This document shows positions 8,527-17,582 of a stretch of DNA of 46,846 bases, piece after piece. Origin of the DNA: CAZOOR01 sp964581505 (GTDB lineage: Bacteria; Bacteroidota; Ignavibacteria; Kapaibacteriales; UBA2268); NCBI GenBank assembly GCA_964581505.1, contig CAZOOR010000009.1, positions 1-46,846 on the forward strand, written 5' to 3'. The translations under genes and the position numbers were made by a program. Below the pieces are notes generated by a model, which saw nothing but the letters and a program-made list of their open reading frames with translations, made no database searches and had not been told where the DNA came from. Within the stretch, counting starts at the first letter, position 1, and each line of letters starts with the position of its first letter.

Positions 8527-9393
8527 CTAATCAATATTTGATTGCAATAAATTTTTCATTGTCTTATATTCTATTTCACTTATATAATTGTGTCCGTAAG
8601 CAAGTTCCACAGTCGATAATCCGATTCGGCAATACTCACGCAGAAGCGACGAATGCGGTTTTAACCCGGCAATATGCTTTTCGATAGTAATTATATCACC
8701 CCTTGCAATTGGACCCGTCAAAGGGAACTCATTATCCTTGCCAATTGCATTAATTATATTTGCTAAGGTTGTGTCCATTATTCTTGGCAAAAAATCGCTC
8801 GGCTCAATACCGGATATTTTTGCAGTTTCCGCCGCCAAAGCAATAATCGTATTCATATAGTTCGATGCTACCACAGCTGATGCGTGATATAGTACGGCAT
8901 TAAAATCATCTTTCTTTGACGTATTGACGGAAGTCCCGCCTAACTCTTTAATAATACTATTGACAACTTTAAAATGCTCGCCTGCATCTATTGTCCAGAA
9001 TACATTATGCAACACACAATCTAATGGCTCGAAAAATGTTTGATAGGGATGCGCCCTTGCTGTAATTGCCCCGTTCTTTTCGCAGGATTGCAAAATATCC
9101 TTCGGAAGCAAACCGGAACAATGTATAATAATTCTGCCGTTGAGATTATTAGCAAATATTTCCGCTAATTCTTCTGCTGTTTCTTCAATATATTTATCCG
9201 CTTTTGTAATAAAGATAATATCGGCAAGCTCGCTTATATCACTTATTGATTTGTAGCACTTGCCTGCCTGAGGCACTTTGTCGCAAGCGCCGGCAGAGCA
9301 AACCCATTTCAGCCGCTTGCTATTAAGCAATTTACCGGCAAGCGTCCTGCCGAGTTTTCCGTATCCGATTATTCCAATAGATTGTTTATCCAT
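8527..9393 (-). CDS. Rossmann-like / DUF2520 oxidoreductase-fold protein
   Basis: A 288-residue cytoplasmic protein. The N-terminus has a dinucleotide-binding GYGKLG loop (residues 10-15), as in NADP-dependent F420-like and pyrroline-5-carboxylate reductases. The C-terminal half has the DUF2520 pattern, with ARAHPYQTF and NAVLYHASAVVASNYMNT helices. No substrate is established for this family; it is widespread in Bacteroidota, where its location varies. It sits between two terminators, 75 bases upstream of the lipoprotein gene it probably drives. There is no strong Shine-Dalgarno, but the ATG directly precedes the Rossmann strand, so the start is likely correct. Confidence 0.82.
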   Translation of the reverse strand: MDKQSIGIIGYGKLGRTLAGKLLNSKRLKWVCSAGACDKVPQAGKCYKSISDISELADIIFITKADKYIEETAEELAEIFANNLNGRIIIHCSGLLPKDILQSCEKNGAITARAHPYQTFFEPLDCVLHNVFWTIDAGEHFKVVNSIIKELGGTSVNTSKKDDFNAVLYHASAVVASNYMNTIIALAAETAKISGIEPSDFLPRIMDTTLANIINAIGKDNEFPLTGPIARGDIITIEKHIAGLKPHSSLLREYCRIGLSTVELAYGHNYISEIEYKTMKNLLQSNID

Positions 9394-9402
9394 AATTCAA
9401 AA

Positions 9403-9444
9403 TAAAAAAAAGACGACAATTAAAAAAATTGCCGCCTTTATTAA
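9403..9444 (-). terminator. Terminator copy 1 after the leftward lipoprotein gene
   Basis: Read leftward, the arms AAAGGCGGCAATT and AATTGTCGTCTTT pair over 13 positions, with two G-U wobbles and a seven-base loop, and run into a T8 tract. Read rightward the two wobbles become A-C mismatches, so the orientation is clear. Forty bases are identical to the copy at 10312-10351. Confidence 0.88.
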
Positions 9445-9471
9445 ATAATCGACTATTAATGCTCTAAACCA

Positions 9472-10278
9472 CTATTGGTTTAAAACAAAGGATTGTGAAA
9501 TATAACTATAACCTAATAAAAGGAAATTTTTACCATTCTTTTCCACAATCATACCATTGCCACGAATCAAAACTAATTTGAAACTTGCACCAACAGACAT
9601 ATTACTAAACACGGTTTTACTTATTGTAAATGAGCCGTTATCAGGGATTTCATTTGACCAGAAGAAAATATTTTGACCTACATTGTCAGTATCTTCAGTC
9701 AGAACAATATACATATCCCTATTGTTATTAGCATCTTGATTCCAGTTAATGGTAAAGTCAGTAGAACGACTAATATACCTTTTGACAGAATAATTTTGAA
9801 CAATTAATTCCTTAGGTACATACATAGTTGTATCGAAAGCAGGGATATTATATGTTGAATTAGCCCCGATTTTCCAACGAGTATTCTTTCCAAATCTCTT
9901 TACGTTACCGGTAGGCACTGATGATGCGTAATATATGCCAAGCGAATCCGGTGTTGCAATATCATAATCAGCAACTTTTACAGCAGCGACATTTACGAAA
10001 GTATTCGGTGAATTTACAGCTTGATTAATTCTACATTTATAGAGATAATGCAAAACATCACTATTAGCGGATTTTGGTCCCCAAAAATGTGAAGAAGCGC
10101 TCATTGTCCCAATAAAATCAATCTTGTTGGTTGATAATAATTTATCACTTATAAATTTCTTTACATTGAAATCATTTTTAATTTCACCCTCTGGTTGTAA
10201 AGGCTTCTGACAAGAGCCTAATAAGAACACCAATAACAGTATCGGAATAATACTGAAATAAACTTTTTTTGCTTTCAT
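9472..10278 (-). CDS. Lipoprotein of unknown function
   Basis: Start chosen at the ATG at 10278: AAGGAG lies 6 bases before it (10285-10290), and the protein then opens with a proper lipoprotein signal (MKAKKVYFSII, lipobox LLGSC, lipidated C23). A longer reading frame begins 48 bases earlier but lacks such support. The mature 246-residue part looks like beta-strand-rich sandwich material with several Thr/Asn-rich strands; I recognise no family. It is placed after the PD40/OmpA gene and is separated from it by a hairpin terminator; the same terminator sequence recurs after its own stop. Expression may depend on read-through from the gene upstream. Likely an envelope protein; function unknown. 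Confidence 0.72.
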   Translation of the reverse strand: MKAKKVYFSIIPILLLVFLLGSCQKPLQPEGEIKNDFNVKKFISDKLLSTNKIDFIGTMSASSHFWGPKSANSDVLHYLYKCRINQAVNSPNTFVNVAAVKVADYDIATPDSLGIYYASSVPTGNVKRFGKNTRWKIGANSTYNIPAFDTTMYVPKELIVQNYSVKRYISRSTDFTINWNQDANNNRDMYIVLTEDTDNVGQNIFFWSNEIPDNGSFTISKTVFSNMSVGASFKLVLIRGNGMIVEKNGKNFLLLGYSYISQSFVLNQ

Positions 10279-10284
10279 TTGAAT

Positions 10285-10290
10285 CTCCTT
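10285..10290 (-). promoter_or_regulatory. Ribosome binding site fixing the lipoprotein start
   Basis: AAGGAG on the minus strand, 6 bases upstream of the ATG at 10278, selects this start over the longer frame. Confidence 0.75.
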
Positions 10291-10308
10291 ATTGTAGAAA
10301 CTAAATTT

Positions 10309-10351
10309 AATAAAAAAAGACGACAATTAAAAAAATTGCCGCCTTTATTAA
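10309..10351 (-). terminator. Terminator copy 2 between the PD40/OmpA gene and the lipoprotein gene
   Basis: The same hairpin and T-tract as the copy at 9403-9444, differing by one A in the run. It lies 20 bases after the OmpA-family stop and only 33 bases before the next start codon. Confidence 0.86.
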
Positions 10352-10371
10352 CTACCATATTCGAACTGTTT

Positions 10372-13023
10372 TTAGGGTTCAATAGGAGTTCTAATAATCA
10401 CCTGAACAGTTCTATTATAAAATCTGCCTTCGGGTAATGAGTTGTCATAGAGAGGCTCATCTTCGCCTACGCCGTGTTTAACCAATTTGGCAAACTTTCC
10501 TTTTGTCTTCTTCATAATACCTTTATGTACAGTATTTGAACGCTTCACAGACAATCTCTGATTATGTTCGTAAAGACCGACAACGTCTGTATGACCAATA
10601 ACTTCAATCAAAGAATTGGGCTGACAGCGGTCGTAAACATAATCCTTCATAATTCTCTCGTTGAGCGGTCCTGCATCGGAACGGTCGAACGGGAAAAGAA
10701 TAAGAGAATAACGTTCAATTGTAGTATCTTTTATTCTTTGGACTCTTTTCTTAGTCGTAGTAACCTGCATCACAGGAATAGTAATCGGGTCGGATTCGCA
10801 TTCCCTGCCTGATGTAGTAGTAAGAATCAACTTAGCTTGATACGGCAATTCTTCTTTCGGATATTCATCATCATTATTCATCCAGTCCCACTCAGTTTCA
10901 GCATCGGTAATACCGATATCGGTCAAAGTTTTCCAAGGATTATCGCCATATTTAATTTCAATTCTTCTCTTAGAAACCAAAGCATTCTCGATACCATTCT
11001 TCATTGTGAATTTCATTGTTTCCGGTTGCGGGAATGTCTTGGGGTCTTTATCAAATACCGGTTTCATAATCTCCCATTCTTTTGAGATAATTTCGACACG
11101 GCGATTTTCGACAATACCGAGTGAATCCCTTAGATTTGAAATAACCTGTGGTTTATTCCTAACGACAATTTTCATACGACTCTCATCAATATTCCAAATA
11201 TCTTTGAGATAATTATAAACATTGACCGCTCTTTCCTTCGAGAGACCTGCACGCTTTTCTTCTTTCTTTTTTCCGTCATTGCAACCGACAATTTGAATCT
11301 TCGCATTCGGGAACCTGTTCATTCTATAGCCGTAAATATTGAGCAAGTGATAATACTTGTCCATTGTACCACCGGCAATAGTAGTATCGGTAAAGTTTAC
11401 AATCTGCGAACTGTTTCTAAATAAATTATATCTATTCGGAATATCTGACGAACCGAGGTCGAAAAATACATAGTTAAGTAATGGATAAAGTTCCCAAGTC
11501 TGGAATTGCTCCATTACCAAGCCGTTAAATCCGGCAAGGCTCGGGTCTTCCGCTTTATGTGCAGTTACATAGGCGGCTTCTTCAATGATTTTACCCAATA
11601 CCGGACGCTGACCGAGAGTAAGCGTAATGTTGATGACATCGGCATATTCTTTTGTTTCGTTAATATCTTTTGTAACTTTGGGTTTCTTTACCCTTTGAAC
11701 AACAGAAGTAGTCCCATATTTAGGATTGACTGCTGTGACTTGCAAATCAACAAATTTAAGCGAATCGGAAATATTGCCGTAATCTGTATTGGATACAATC
11801 ATTTCAATAGAAGTCCTGCTCAATGTCAAACTATCGGTAAATACTCTTCCCGTAACAGGATTTTTAATTGATATAGCCGCCGGAATATTTATACCGGAGC
11901 ATTCGTCCACAACTTTTACCACCACATTGACAGCTCTGAAAAATGTAGGGACAAATGCCATAAAGATATCCAGGTCACCCTGATAAGCCGGCAAATCGGT
12001 TCTTGTTGATGAGAAGTACAAAACATCACCGGATGCCGGCAATGAAATAAATTGCTCGTTATCTACGGTGTTGATTGGTTCGCCTAAGTTCTCGGGTTTT
12101 GTCCATTTCATTTCGCCTTCTTCGCCAACATTACGAGTAACGTAGAAATCCAGACCACCGATATTCGGAGTATGTCCGTCCGAAGCAAAGAACATAGTAA
12201 CATTATCAGCGGCAATAAAAGGTGAAGCTTCCTCCGAAGGAGTATTTAGTTCTTCCAGATTTTTAGCCGGAAGCCATTCTTCCTCTTCAAAATCCCAATC
12301 GGAATACCAAATATCAAAATTTTCTAATTTCGGTTTACCGTCGCTATTCGGACCCGGTCGGGTCGAAATAAAATATACTCTACTTTGGTCAGGAGCAATA
12401 GTAGGTTGCGAATCGAAATATTTCGAGTTCACATTTGGTCCTAAGTTTACGGGACGTCCCCATTTATCACCTTCAATAATTGCTTTATAAATATCGCAAT
12501 CACCTAATCCGTCCTCACGATTGCAGGCAGTAAAATATAATGACTGTCTGTCAGCCGCTATTGATGCCGCACCCTCGTTTCTCGGAGTATTAACACCGAA
12601 GTTGCCGAGTACAATTGAAGTATCAATATTAAAAGGTGTAAAGAAAACAGTATCTAAACGATTATTCTTTTTTGCCGCCCAGAAATCGTGGGACGGGTCA
12701 TCGTTTTCAGTTAATTTACTTCCCGAGCGATTGGAAACATAATACAATGTTTTACCATCGGCGGAAATTGTCGGAGCATAGTCCAACCCTTCCCAGTTTA
12801 CAACAGGTCCCAAATTGATAATTCTGATTTTTGACTTATCGCCAAGAATGCCTTCATCTTGTTGGGTAGTAGTCGGAGTGGCTGTTTCGAGGACAGCACC
12901 CATTAGATAGAACTGATTGTCTCCTGCGGCTAAATCATTATCCGACTGATTTTGTGCATTCATTGCACCGGTTAATGAAATCACTACTAATAGAGAAAGT
13001 ATAAGGTATGTTAATCTTTGCAT
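10372..13023 (-). CDS. PD40 propeller protein with two OmpA-like domains
   Basis: An 883-residue exported protein with a signal peptide ending at MNAQ (about residue 23). Residues 60-350 are WD40-like PD40 blades: repeated strings such as PTISADGKTLYYVSNR, ASIAADRQSLYFTACN and PTIAPDQSRVYFISTRPG. A middle region (about 370-490) looks like a carboxypeptidase-regulatory/Ig-like domain. Two OmpA-like peptidoglycan-binding units follow: one near 525-650, with AKIQIVGCNDG and a VENRRVEI ending, and one near 770-880, with LIEVIGHTDVVG and FYNRTVQVII. Such proteins tie the outer membrane to peptidoglycan, and PD40/OmpA proteins such as PorE belong to T9SS machinery, though the TPR of PorE is missing here. 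A related tandem-OmpA protein lies at 33781-35919. Confidence 0.86.
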   Translation of the reverse strand: MQRLTYLILSLLVVISLTGAMNAQNQSDNDLAAGDNQFYLMGAVLETATPTTTQQDEGILGDKSKIRIINLGPVVNWEGLDYAPTISADGKTLYYVSNRSGSKLTENDDPSHDFWAAKKNNRLDTVFFTPFNIDTSIVLGNFGVNTPRNEGAASIAADRQSLYFTACNREDGLGDCDIYKAIIEGDKWGRPVNLGPNVNSKYFDSQPTIAPDQSRVYFISTRPGPNSDGKPKLENFDIWYSDWDFEEEEWLPAKNLEELNTPSEEASPFIAADNVTMFFASDGHTPNIGGLDFYVTRNVGEEGEMKWTKPENLGEPINTVDNEQFISLPASGDVLYFSSTRTDLPAYQGDLDIFMAFVPTFFRAVNVVVKVVDECSGINIPAAISIKNPVTGRVFTDSLTLSRTSIEMIVSNTDYGNISDSLKFVDLQVTAVNPKYGTTSVVQRVKKPKVTKDINETKEYADVINITLTLGQRPVLGKIIEEAAYVTAHKAEDPSLAGFNGLVMEQFQTWELYPLLNYVFFDLGSSDIPNRYNLFRNSSQIVNFTDTTIAGGTMDKYYHLLNIYGYRMNRFPNAKIQIVGCNDGKKKEEKRAGLSKERAVNVYNYLKDIWNIDESRMKIVVRNKPQVISNLRDSLGIVENRRVEIISKEWEIMKPVFDKDPKTFPQPETMKFTMKNGIENALVSKRRIEIKYGDNPWKTLTDIGITDAETEWDWMNNDDEYPKEELPYQAKLILTTTSGRECESDPITIPVMQVTTTKKRVQRIKDTTIERYSLILFPFDRSDAGPLNERIMKDYVYDRCQPNSLIEVIGHTDVVGLYEHNQRLSVKRSNTVHKGIMKKTKGKFAKLVKHGVGEDEPLYDNSLPEGRFYNRTVQVIIRTPIEP

Positions 13024-13269
13024 AATCCGTAACCTGATTAATTATACTTAAAATTTATGTTTATTAATTACTTAAAATTCTTTCCAAAAAAAAACCCCAC
13101 TATTAAGGAAAAAACACTTAATCTTGGATTTTTCAAATTTAAGTTTGATAATTTAATTCAAAATGAATTAATTAACAACTATTTTATTAAAAAATCTTAA
13201 TTTTAACTAATAAAACACAAAAAAAAATTTAATAAAATAATAAAAATATAAGGTTAAGACTGCACAACA
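13024..13269. other. AT-rich intergenic leader of the PD40/OmpA gene
   Basis: About 245 bases, almost wholly A and T with long A-runs. No open frame, hairpin terminator or RNA gene was seen. It presumably holds the promoter of the leftward PD40/OmpA gene. Confidence 0.4.
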
Positions 13270-13866
13270 TTAAAACTTAATAAATGCAACCAAATGTTCG
13301 GCATTTGTGATATGTATCAACATTTTATCAGCAACAAGTTCCGCTATTGCGGCTTTTGTTGCATTTAAGTTGGTTTTAAAATGATATGCAAAATGCCAAA
13401 CATCTGTCGGTTGTACGGATATTTGAAGCATTAAGGCTTGTTGCAGGGAAAGTTGTTTTTTTGCTTTAAATCTTTGGTGAATGGATTCGAGGAAGAGTTT
13501 TGCTTCCTTATCTACTATATGCTCTTTTGTGAAATAATAATTATCGGTTTCCATCAAGTCGCAAATAGGAAAACCTGTTAATTTGTCAATCAGTAATGGC
13601 AGGAATGATATTCCTACGACATAATGCTCCTCATCTGCTTGCACCCAAAGGTCATTCCAGACCTCTTCATCGTTTTCTTTTAACCATTCAAAGAAACGAA
13701 TTTCACGTTCAGGGAGTTTTAGCAAAATATTATTATTGAAATATGTTGCTACTTCATTTGCCAGATTTACATCTAAAAGATTAAATATAGATTCGGGCAT
13801 AGTTAAATAAGCAACAGTTTTATCTTGCCGCTCACACCATTGCAATATTGTTTCTCTATCGCTCAT
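13270..13866 (-). CDS. Hypothetical cytoplasmic protein
   Basis: A 198-residue soluble, acidic protein without signal peptide or membrane helix. It is rich in aromatic residues (for example EREIRFFEWLKENDEEVWNDLW around residues 53-74). The C-terminal third (TNLNATKAAIAELVADKMLIHI) has the rhythm of a small winged-helix or helical domain. I recognise no family. It follows rpmG but is separated from it by a terminator, so it needs its own promoter. The ATG is the only reasonable start. Confidence 0.65.
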   Translation of the reverse strand: MSDRETILQWCERQDKTVAYLTMPESIFNLLDVNLANEVATYFNNNILLKLPEREIRFFEWLKENDEEVWNDLWVQADEEHYVVGISFLPLLIDKLTGFPICDLMETDNYYFTKEHIVDKEAKLFLESIHQRFKAKKQLSLQQALMLQISVQPTDVWHFAYHFKTNLNATKAAIAELVADKMLIHITNAEHLVAFIKF

Positions 13867-13884
13867 AATTAACTAACAGACAAT

Positions 13885-13921
13885 AAAAAAACCCCTCGTT
13901 ATATTTGACAACCGAGGGGAA
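13885..13921 (-). terminator. Terminator after rpmG
   Basis: Read leftward, CCCCTCGGTT pairs with AACGAGGGG with one bulged base, followed by a T-run. It ends the rpmG transcript. Confidence 0.88.
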
Positions 13922-13937
13922 AGAAAACCAAGAAAAA

Positions 13938-14117
13938 TTATTTAACTTCCTTGTGAACTGTATGCCTCCGAAGGAATGGGTTGTATTTCTTCAACGCCAA
14001 TCTTTCGTTTGTGTTTGTCTTATTTTTTGTAGTTGAATAGCGAGAAGCAGGTTTTCCTTCTTTTCTTGCTTCTGTACATTCCAACGTAACAATTATTCTT
14101 GCGTCTTTCTTAGCCAT
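13938..14117 (-). CDS. rpmG: 50S ribosomal protein L33
   Basis: A 59-residue large-subunit protein. The ATG at 14117 (MAKKDARIIVTLECTEARK) is preferred; a longer frame would add 15 unrelated residues. Conserved parts are STTKNKTNTNERLALKKYNPFL and HTVHKEVK. The zinc-binding CxxC pairs of the C+ form are replaced: only the first cysteine survives (CTEA), and the second pair reads NPFL. The wording matches Bacteroidota L33. No other ribosomal genes are adjacent. The leader is CGGGGTAAAT rather than a classical Shine-Dalgarno. Confidence 0.95.
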   Translation of the reverse strand: MAKKDARIIVTLECTEARKEGKPASRYSTTKNKTNTNERLALKKYNPFLRRHTVHKEVK

Positions 14118-14218
14118 ATTTACCCCGAAAATTAAATTTAAAGGACTACAAAAATAACACAATAGATTGATTTATCAAAATAAAATTTTAGAATTAAGCA
14201 ATGCTATTTAAATTTTTC

Positions 14219-16261
14219 CTAATTTTCCGAGGTTTCCAACTCTTGCAAAGCATAATAGTCGGCTAAACTATCATCAATACTATCCAAAAAACGCGACTGC
14301 TTGGATAGTACCAAACCAGACTCCCTATCATATATATTTATCGGATAGGAGATATAGAGTTGTTCTTTTGCACGCGTAGAGGCCACATAGAACAAACGCC
14401 GCTCTTCTTCGACCGCCGCAAGAGTATCAATTGCTTTTGCAGAAGGAAATCTACCGTCCAATGCCCAGATAATAAAGACTACACCCCACTCCAAGCCCTT
14501 TGCGGAATGTATTGTCGATAGCGTCAAATACTCATCTTCCTTTGACTCCGCTTCTACATCAATAACAGACTCGGTTGGTGGTTCCAATGCCATATCATTC
14601 AGCAAATCATTATTCGATTTATATCTTCCCGTAATAGTAACAAAAGTCTCAATATCTTTCATTCGTTTTTGCCAATCATCATACTTAGCTGTTAATAGCG
14701 GTTTATAATAATTAGCAATAAGCTCTGCTTTGCGAGCAAGAGATAATTTTGTTTCTTTCACATCTTTAATAAACTCCAACAATGAATCAATTGCGTCTTT
14801 ACCTTTTAATTGATAGTTTAATTCCATTTTATTATGCAGAGTAAATTCAGAACCCGAAATAAAATCTATCATCTTTGAAGCAGTGCTTGGTCCAACACCT
14901 TTGAGCAACAATAACAGCCTATGCCAACTAATCACGTCCTTCGGATTAGATAATATTTTGAAAAATGCCATCATATCCTTAATATGTGCAGTTTCAATAA
15001 ACTTCATTCCTCCGTATTTCATATACGGGATATTTGCTTTGTTCAGCTCTATCTCCAAATCAAAAGAATGATAGCCCGAACGGAACAATACGGCAATATC
15101 ATCAAGTGCAATATTTTCCTCACGTAATTCCAATATCTGCTGTACAATAAACAGGGATTGCTGGCGCTCGTTGTCAGCCGCAATTATTTTGGGTTTATCA
15201 TTGCTTTCCTTATTTGAGTAAAGTTCCTTTTCGTATTTAAATTCTGCGGCTTCAATCACCCTGTTTGTCATATTCAATATAGGTTGTACGCTGCGATAGT
15301 TTTCTTCAATTTTATATATTTTACAATCTGTAAAATCATTGGGAAATGACATAATGTTATTGTACTCTGCACCTCGAAAAGAATAAATGCTCTGTGCGTC
15401 ATCACCGACCGCCATAATATTTTGCTCTGCACCTGCAAGCAAGCGTACTATTGAATGTTGTAACCGATTTGTATCCTGATACTCATCAACAAGAATATGT
15501 TTATATGTATTATTAATTTTAGAACAAATATCTTTATGTGCATTAAGTAAATTCAGGAGATTGAGCAAGAGGTCATCATAATCCATCAGATTATATTTAC
15601 GTTTGTATTTTTTATACTGCTCAAAGATTTTCTTTATCTCATCTACATCATCGGTAAAAAATGGAAAGTGCGAAGAAACTATATCTTCAATTTCTTCCTG
15701 CTTATTTACCGATAGATTAAAAATTTTCACAAGGGTATTCTTTTTCGGAAATCTTCTTTTTGTTTTGTTCAGTTTTAATTGAGTACGCAAAAGATTTACC
15801 GTATCCTCTGCATCTGCCGAGTCCAGCATAGTAAAGGAATTATCAAAGCCGACTAAATCTGCGTAGCGGCGCAATATATACAAGGCAAAAGAATGGAAAG
15901 TGCCACCGGATACTCGCTCACACCTTCCGTCAAGCATCAAAGCGGCACGCCGCAACATTTCTGTTGATGATTTGCGAGTGAATGTCAGCAGAACGATAGA
16001 TTCGGGCGGCACACCGTCCTCGACCAAACGAGCAAGACGATAAATCAAAGTGCGTGTTTTGCCTGTACCGGCACCGGCAATCACCAAAGCCGCACCTTTT
16101 TTGTGCATTACAGCGGCAAATTGAGCAGGATTTAACTCATTTTGATAATCAATCTTATAACCGGCACTATTTTTTTGTTGCTCATAGCTTCGTTTCTTTA
16201 AAATAATTTTTTTCAATGTTACTCTTTTTTGTATATTTATATTGAAAAACAAATTTAACAT
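14219..16261 (-). CDS. UvrD/Rep/PcrA-type superfamily 1 DNA helicase
   Basis: An ATP-dependent 3'-5' DNA helicase for repair or replication restart. Seen: Q-motif region NPAQFAAV (residues 44-51), Walker A GAGTGKT (63-69), TFTRKS motif Ia, Walker B VDEYQDTN, motif III GDDAQSIYSFRGA, ENYRS, STIHSAKGLEW (motif V) and VASTRAKEQL (motif VI). At 680 residues it matches the family, without extra nuclease domains. The N-terminus to residue 40 is atypically long and basic. The ATG at 16261 lacks a good ribosome site, and a TTG at 16216 is a credible alternative. It is divergent from the T9SS cargo gene across 52 bases. Confidence 0.9.
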   Translation of the reverse strand: MLNLFFNINIQKRVTLKKIILKKRSYEQQKNSAGYKIDYQNELNPAQFAAVMHKKGAALVIAGAGTGKTRTLIYRLARLVEDGVPPESIVLLTFTRKSSTEMLRRAALMLDGRCERVSGGTFHSFALYILRRYADLVGFDNSFTMLDSADAEDTVNLLRTQLKLNKTKRRFPKKNTLVKIFNLSVNKQEEIEDIVSSHFPFFTDDVDEIKKIFEQYKKYKRKYNLMDYDDLLLNLLNLLNAHKDICSKINNTYKHILVDEYQDTNRLQHSIVRLLAGAEQNIMAVGDDAQSIYSFRGAEYNNIMSFPNDFTDCKIYKIEENYRSVQPILNMTNRVIEAAEFKYEKELYSNKESNDKPKIIAADNERQQSLFIVQQILELREENIALDDIAVLFRSGYHSFDLEIELNKANIPYMKYGGMKFIETAHIKDMMAFFKILSNPKDVISWHRLLLLLKGVGPSTASKMIDFISGSEFTLHNKMELNYQLKGKDAIDSLLEFIKDVKETKLSLARKAELIANYYKPLLTAKYDDWQKRMKDIETFVTITGRYKSNNDLLNDMALEPPTESVIDVEAESKEDEYLTLSTIHSAKGLEWGVVFIIWALDGRFPSAKAIDTLAAVEEERRLFYVASTRAKEQLYISYPINIYDRESGLVLSKQSRFLDSIDDSLADYYALQELETSEN

Positions 16262-16313
16262 TTGTTTTTCATATATTATAACGAAATAATCAACTTTTAT
16301 TAGAGGGAATTCA

Positions 16314-17198
16314 ATGAGAAAATTTTACATATTAACCATAATATTTACTCTTGCTTTGATGTATTCAAGCTCAGCACAGTTAAAACTAACAGCAAAAGAA
16401 GGCGAACCCAAAGCAAGAGCATTAGCAGAAACAGATATTCAAAAACCCGAGCTATTAATTGTTGGAACAATTACAGGTAAAATTCCTGGTTTTAATTTGA
16501 CAATAGATTTTGACGAGTCGAAAGGCAAATCCACTGCTTGGGTATATTTATATAAGTCAAAAGTTGATGATTCAACAAAAGCCTATGCCGTATTCAAAAC
16601 TATTTTAGGTTTATTTGCTATGCAAATCAAATTAGGTGATTTGCTTTCTAATCTTCCGTTCAATCCGGAAACATCTTTTGAAAATGTTGAATGGATTGAT
16701 AGCGACAAAATGATGGAGGATATTAGGGATAATGTCAAATATCAGGATTTCTTAGACGTTTTTCCTGAAACTTTTTTTAGAATGGGCGCTATTCTTAATG
16801 ACCCGATGTCCGGTCGTACAGTCTGGGGAGTAACTTTTGAAAACAAAGATTCACTCCGCCTGAACTGCGTGGTCGATGCAGTAAGCGAAGAATCAATTTG
16901 TGAACTTGGAACCGGTGATATACAAGAAACTATCTACAAAGGCGAAATCAGCATCTATCCGAATCCTGCAAGAGAACTCGCTGTGCTGACTATCCCCAAT
17001 AAGTATATTTCATCAAAAGCAGAATTGAGAGTCTATAATTCACTCGGAACTTTGATTTATAATTTGAATAATTTGAATATTAATTCTGACGGACAAATCG
17101 CCCTAAGTGTCGATAATTTGCACTCCGGCGTATATACATTGGTTTATTCCGGTCTCAATCATACTCTATTAACTACTCGTTTGGTAGTAGTCAAATAG
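16314..17198 (+). CDS. Secreted protein with T9SS type A sorting domain
   Basis: A 294-residue exported protein with a signal peptide ending at SSSAQ (about residue 22). The C-terminal 80 residues form a typical T9SS sorting domain: ISIYPNPARELAVLTIP, then LRVYNSLGTLIY, LHSGVYTLVYS and a final LVVVK. The segment between, about 190 residues, is unrecognised and contains a run of acidic residues around EWIDSDKMMEDIRD. AGAGGG upstream of the ATG fixes the start. Predicted to be delivered to the cell surface or medium by the type IX system; its activity is unknown. Confidence 0.82.
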   Translation: MRKFYILTIIFTLALMYSSSAQLKLTAKEGEPKARALAETDIQKPELLIVGTITGKIPGFNLTIDFDESKGKSTAWVYLYKSKVDDSTKAYAVFKTILGLFAMQIKLGDLLSNLPFNPETSFENVEWIDSDKMMEDIRDNVKYQDFLDVFPETFFRMGAILNDPMSGRTVWGVTFENKDSLRLNCVVDAVSEESICELGTGDIQETIYKGEISIYPNPARELAVLTIPNKYISSKAELRVYNSLGTLIYNLNNLNINSDGQIALSVDNLHSGVYTLVYSGLNHTLLTTRLVVVK

Positions 17199-17251
17199 TA
17201 TATCGGGAATAGAACCTAAGGCTTTAGAGTGCGATTAGGAATACACAAGTA

Positions 17252-17283
17252 CAATAACCGCACCCTGAAGGCTCAGGTTATTG
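17252..17283. other. Hairpin after the T9SS cargo gene
   Basis: CAATAACC and GGTTATTG arms separated by about 17 bases, with an alternative inner CCTGA/TCAGG stem, 54 bases after the stop. It lacks a T tract, so it is at best a weak or Rho-assisted terminator. Confidence 0.35.
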
Positions 17284-17325
17284 CTATAATACTACTGTAA
17301 AACGATAATTTGTATAAAAGGACTG

Positions 17326-17526
17326 TTATCTGATATTCTGCTTTACTTTTCTTTGTTTTAATAACCACGAAATAAATATATCTGTTACAAAGATAAAAAT
17401 ACTAAAAGACAAGGCATAGATAAAAAAAACAATAAAATCTATATCATCAAATAAAAGAAATAGCAAAGCCATACAAAAACCAAATAACAGATAGTAAAGA
17501 AATTTAACCGTTTTGTTGTATTTCAT
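17326..17526 (-). CDS. Small two-helix membrane protein (hypothetical)
   Basis: 66 residues: a basic N-terminus, two long hydrophobic helices (about residues 9-26 and 29-54) separated by DDID, and a basic tail (KQRKVKQ) that would place both ends in the cytoplasm. No family recognised. It lies in the most AT-rich part of the window downstream of another small membrane protein and has no good ribosome site, so expression is uncertain. Confidence 0.4.
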   Translation of the reverse strand: MKYNKTVKFLYYLLFGFCMALLFLLFDDIDFIVFFIYALSFSIFIFVTDIFISWLLKQRKVKQNIR

Positions 17527-17582
17527 AATGATATTTAATATTATTGCAACATAAGGAAATGAGAGAAATTATGTATATATAT

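Noticed and set aside
11506..11871. 121-residue open frame antisense to the PD40/OmpA gene
   Set aside because: It reads through the complement of conserved OmpA/Ig-like sequence and has no independent ribosome site or domain.
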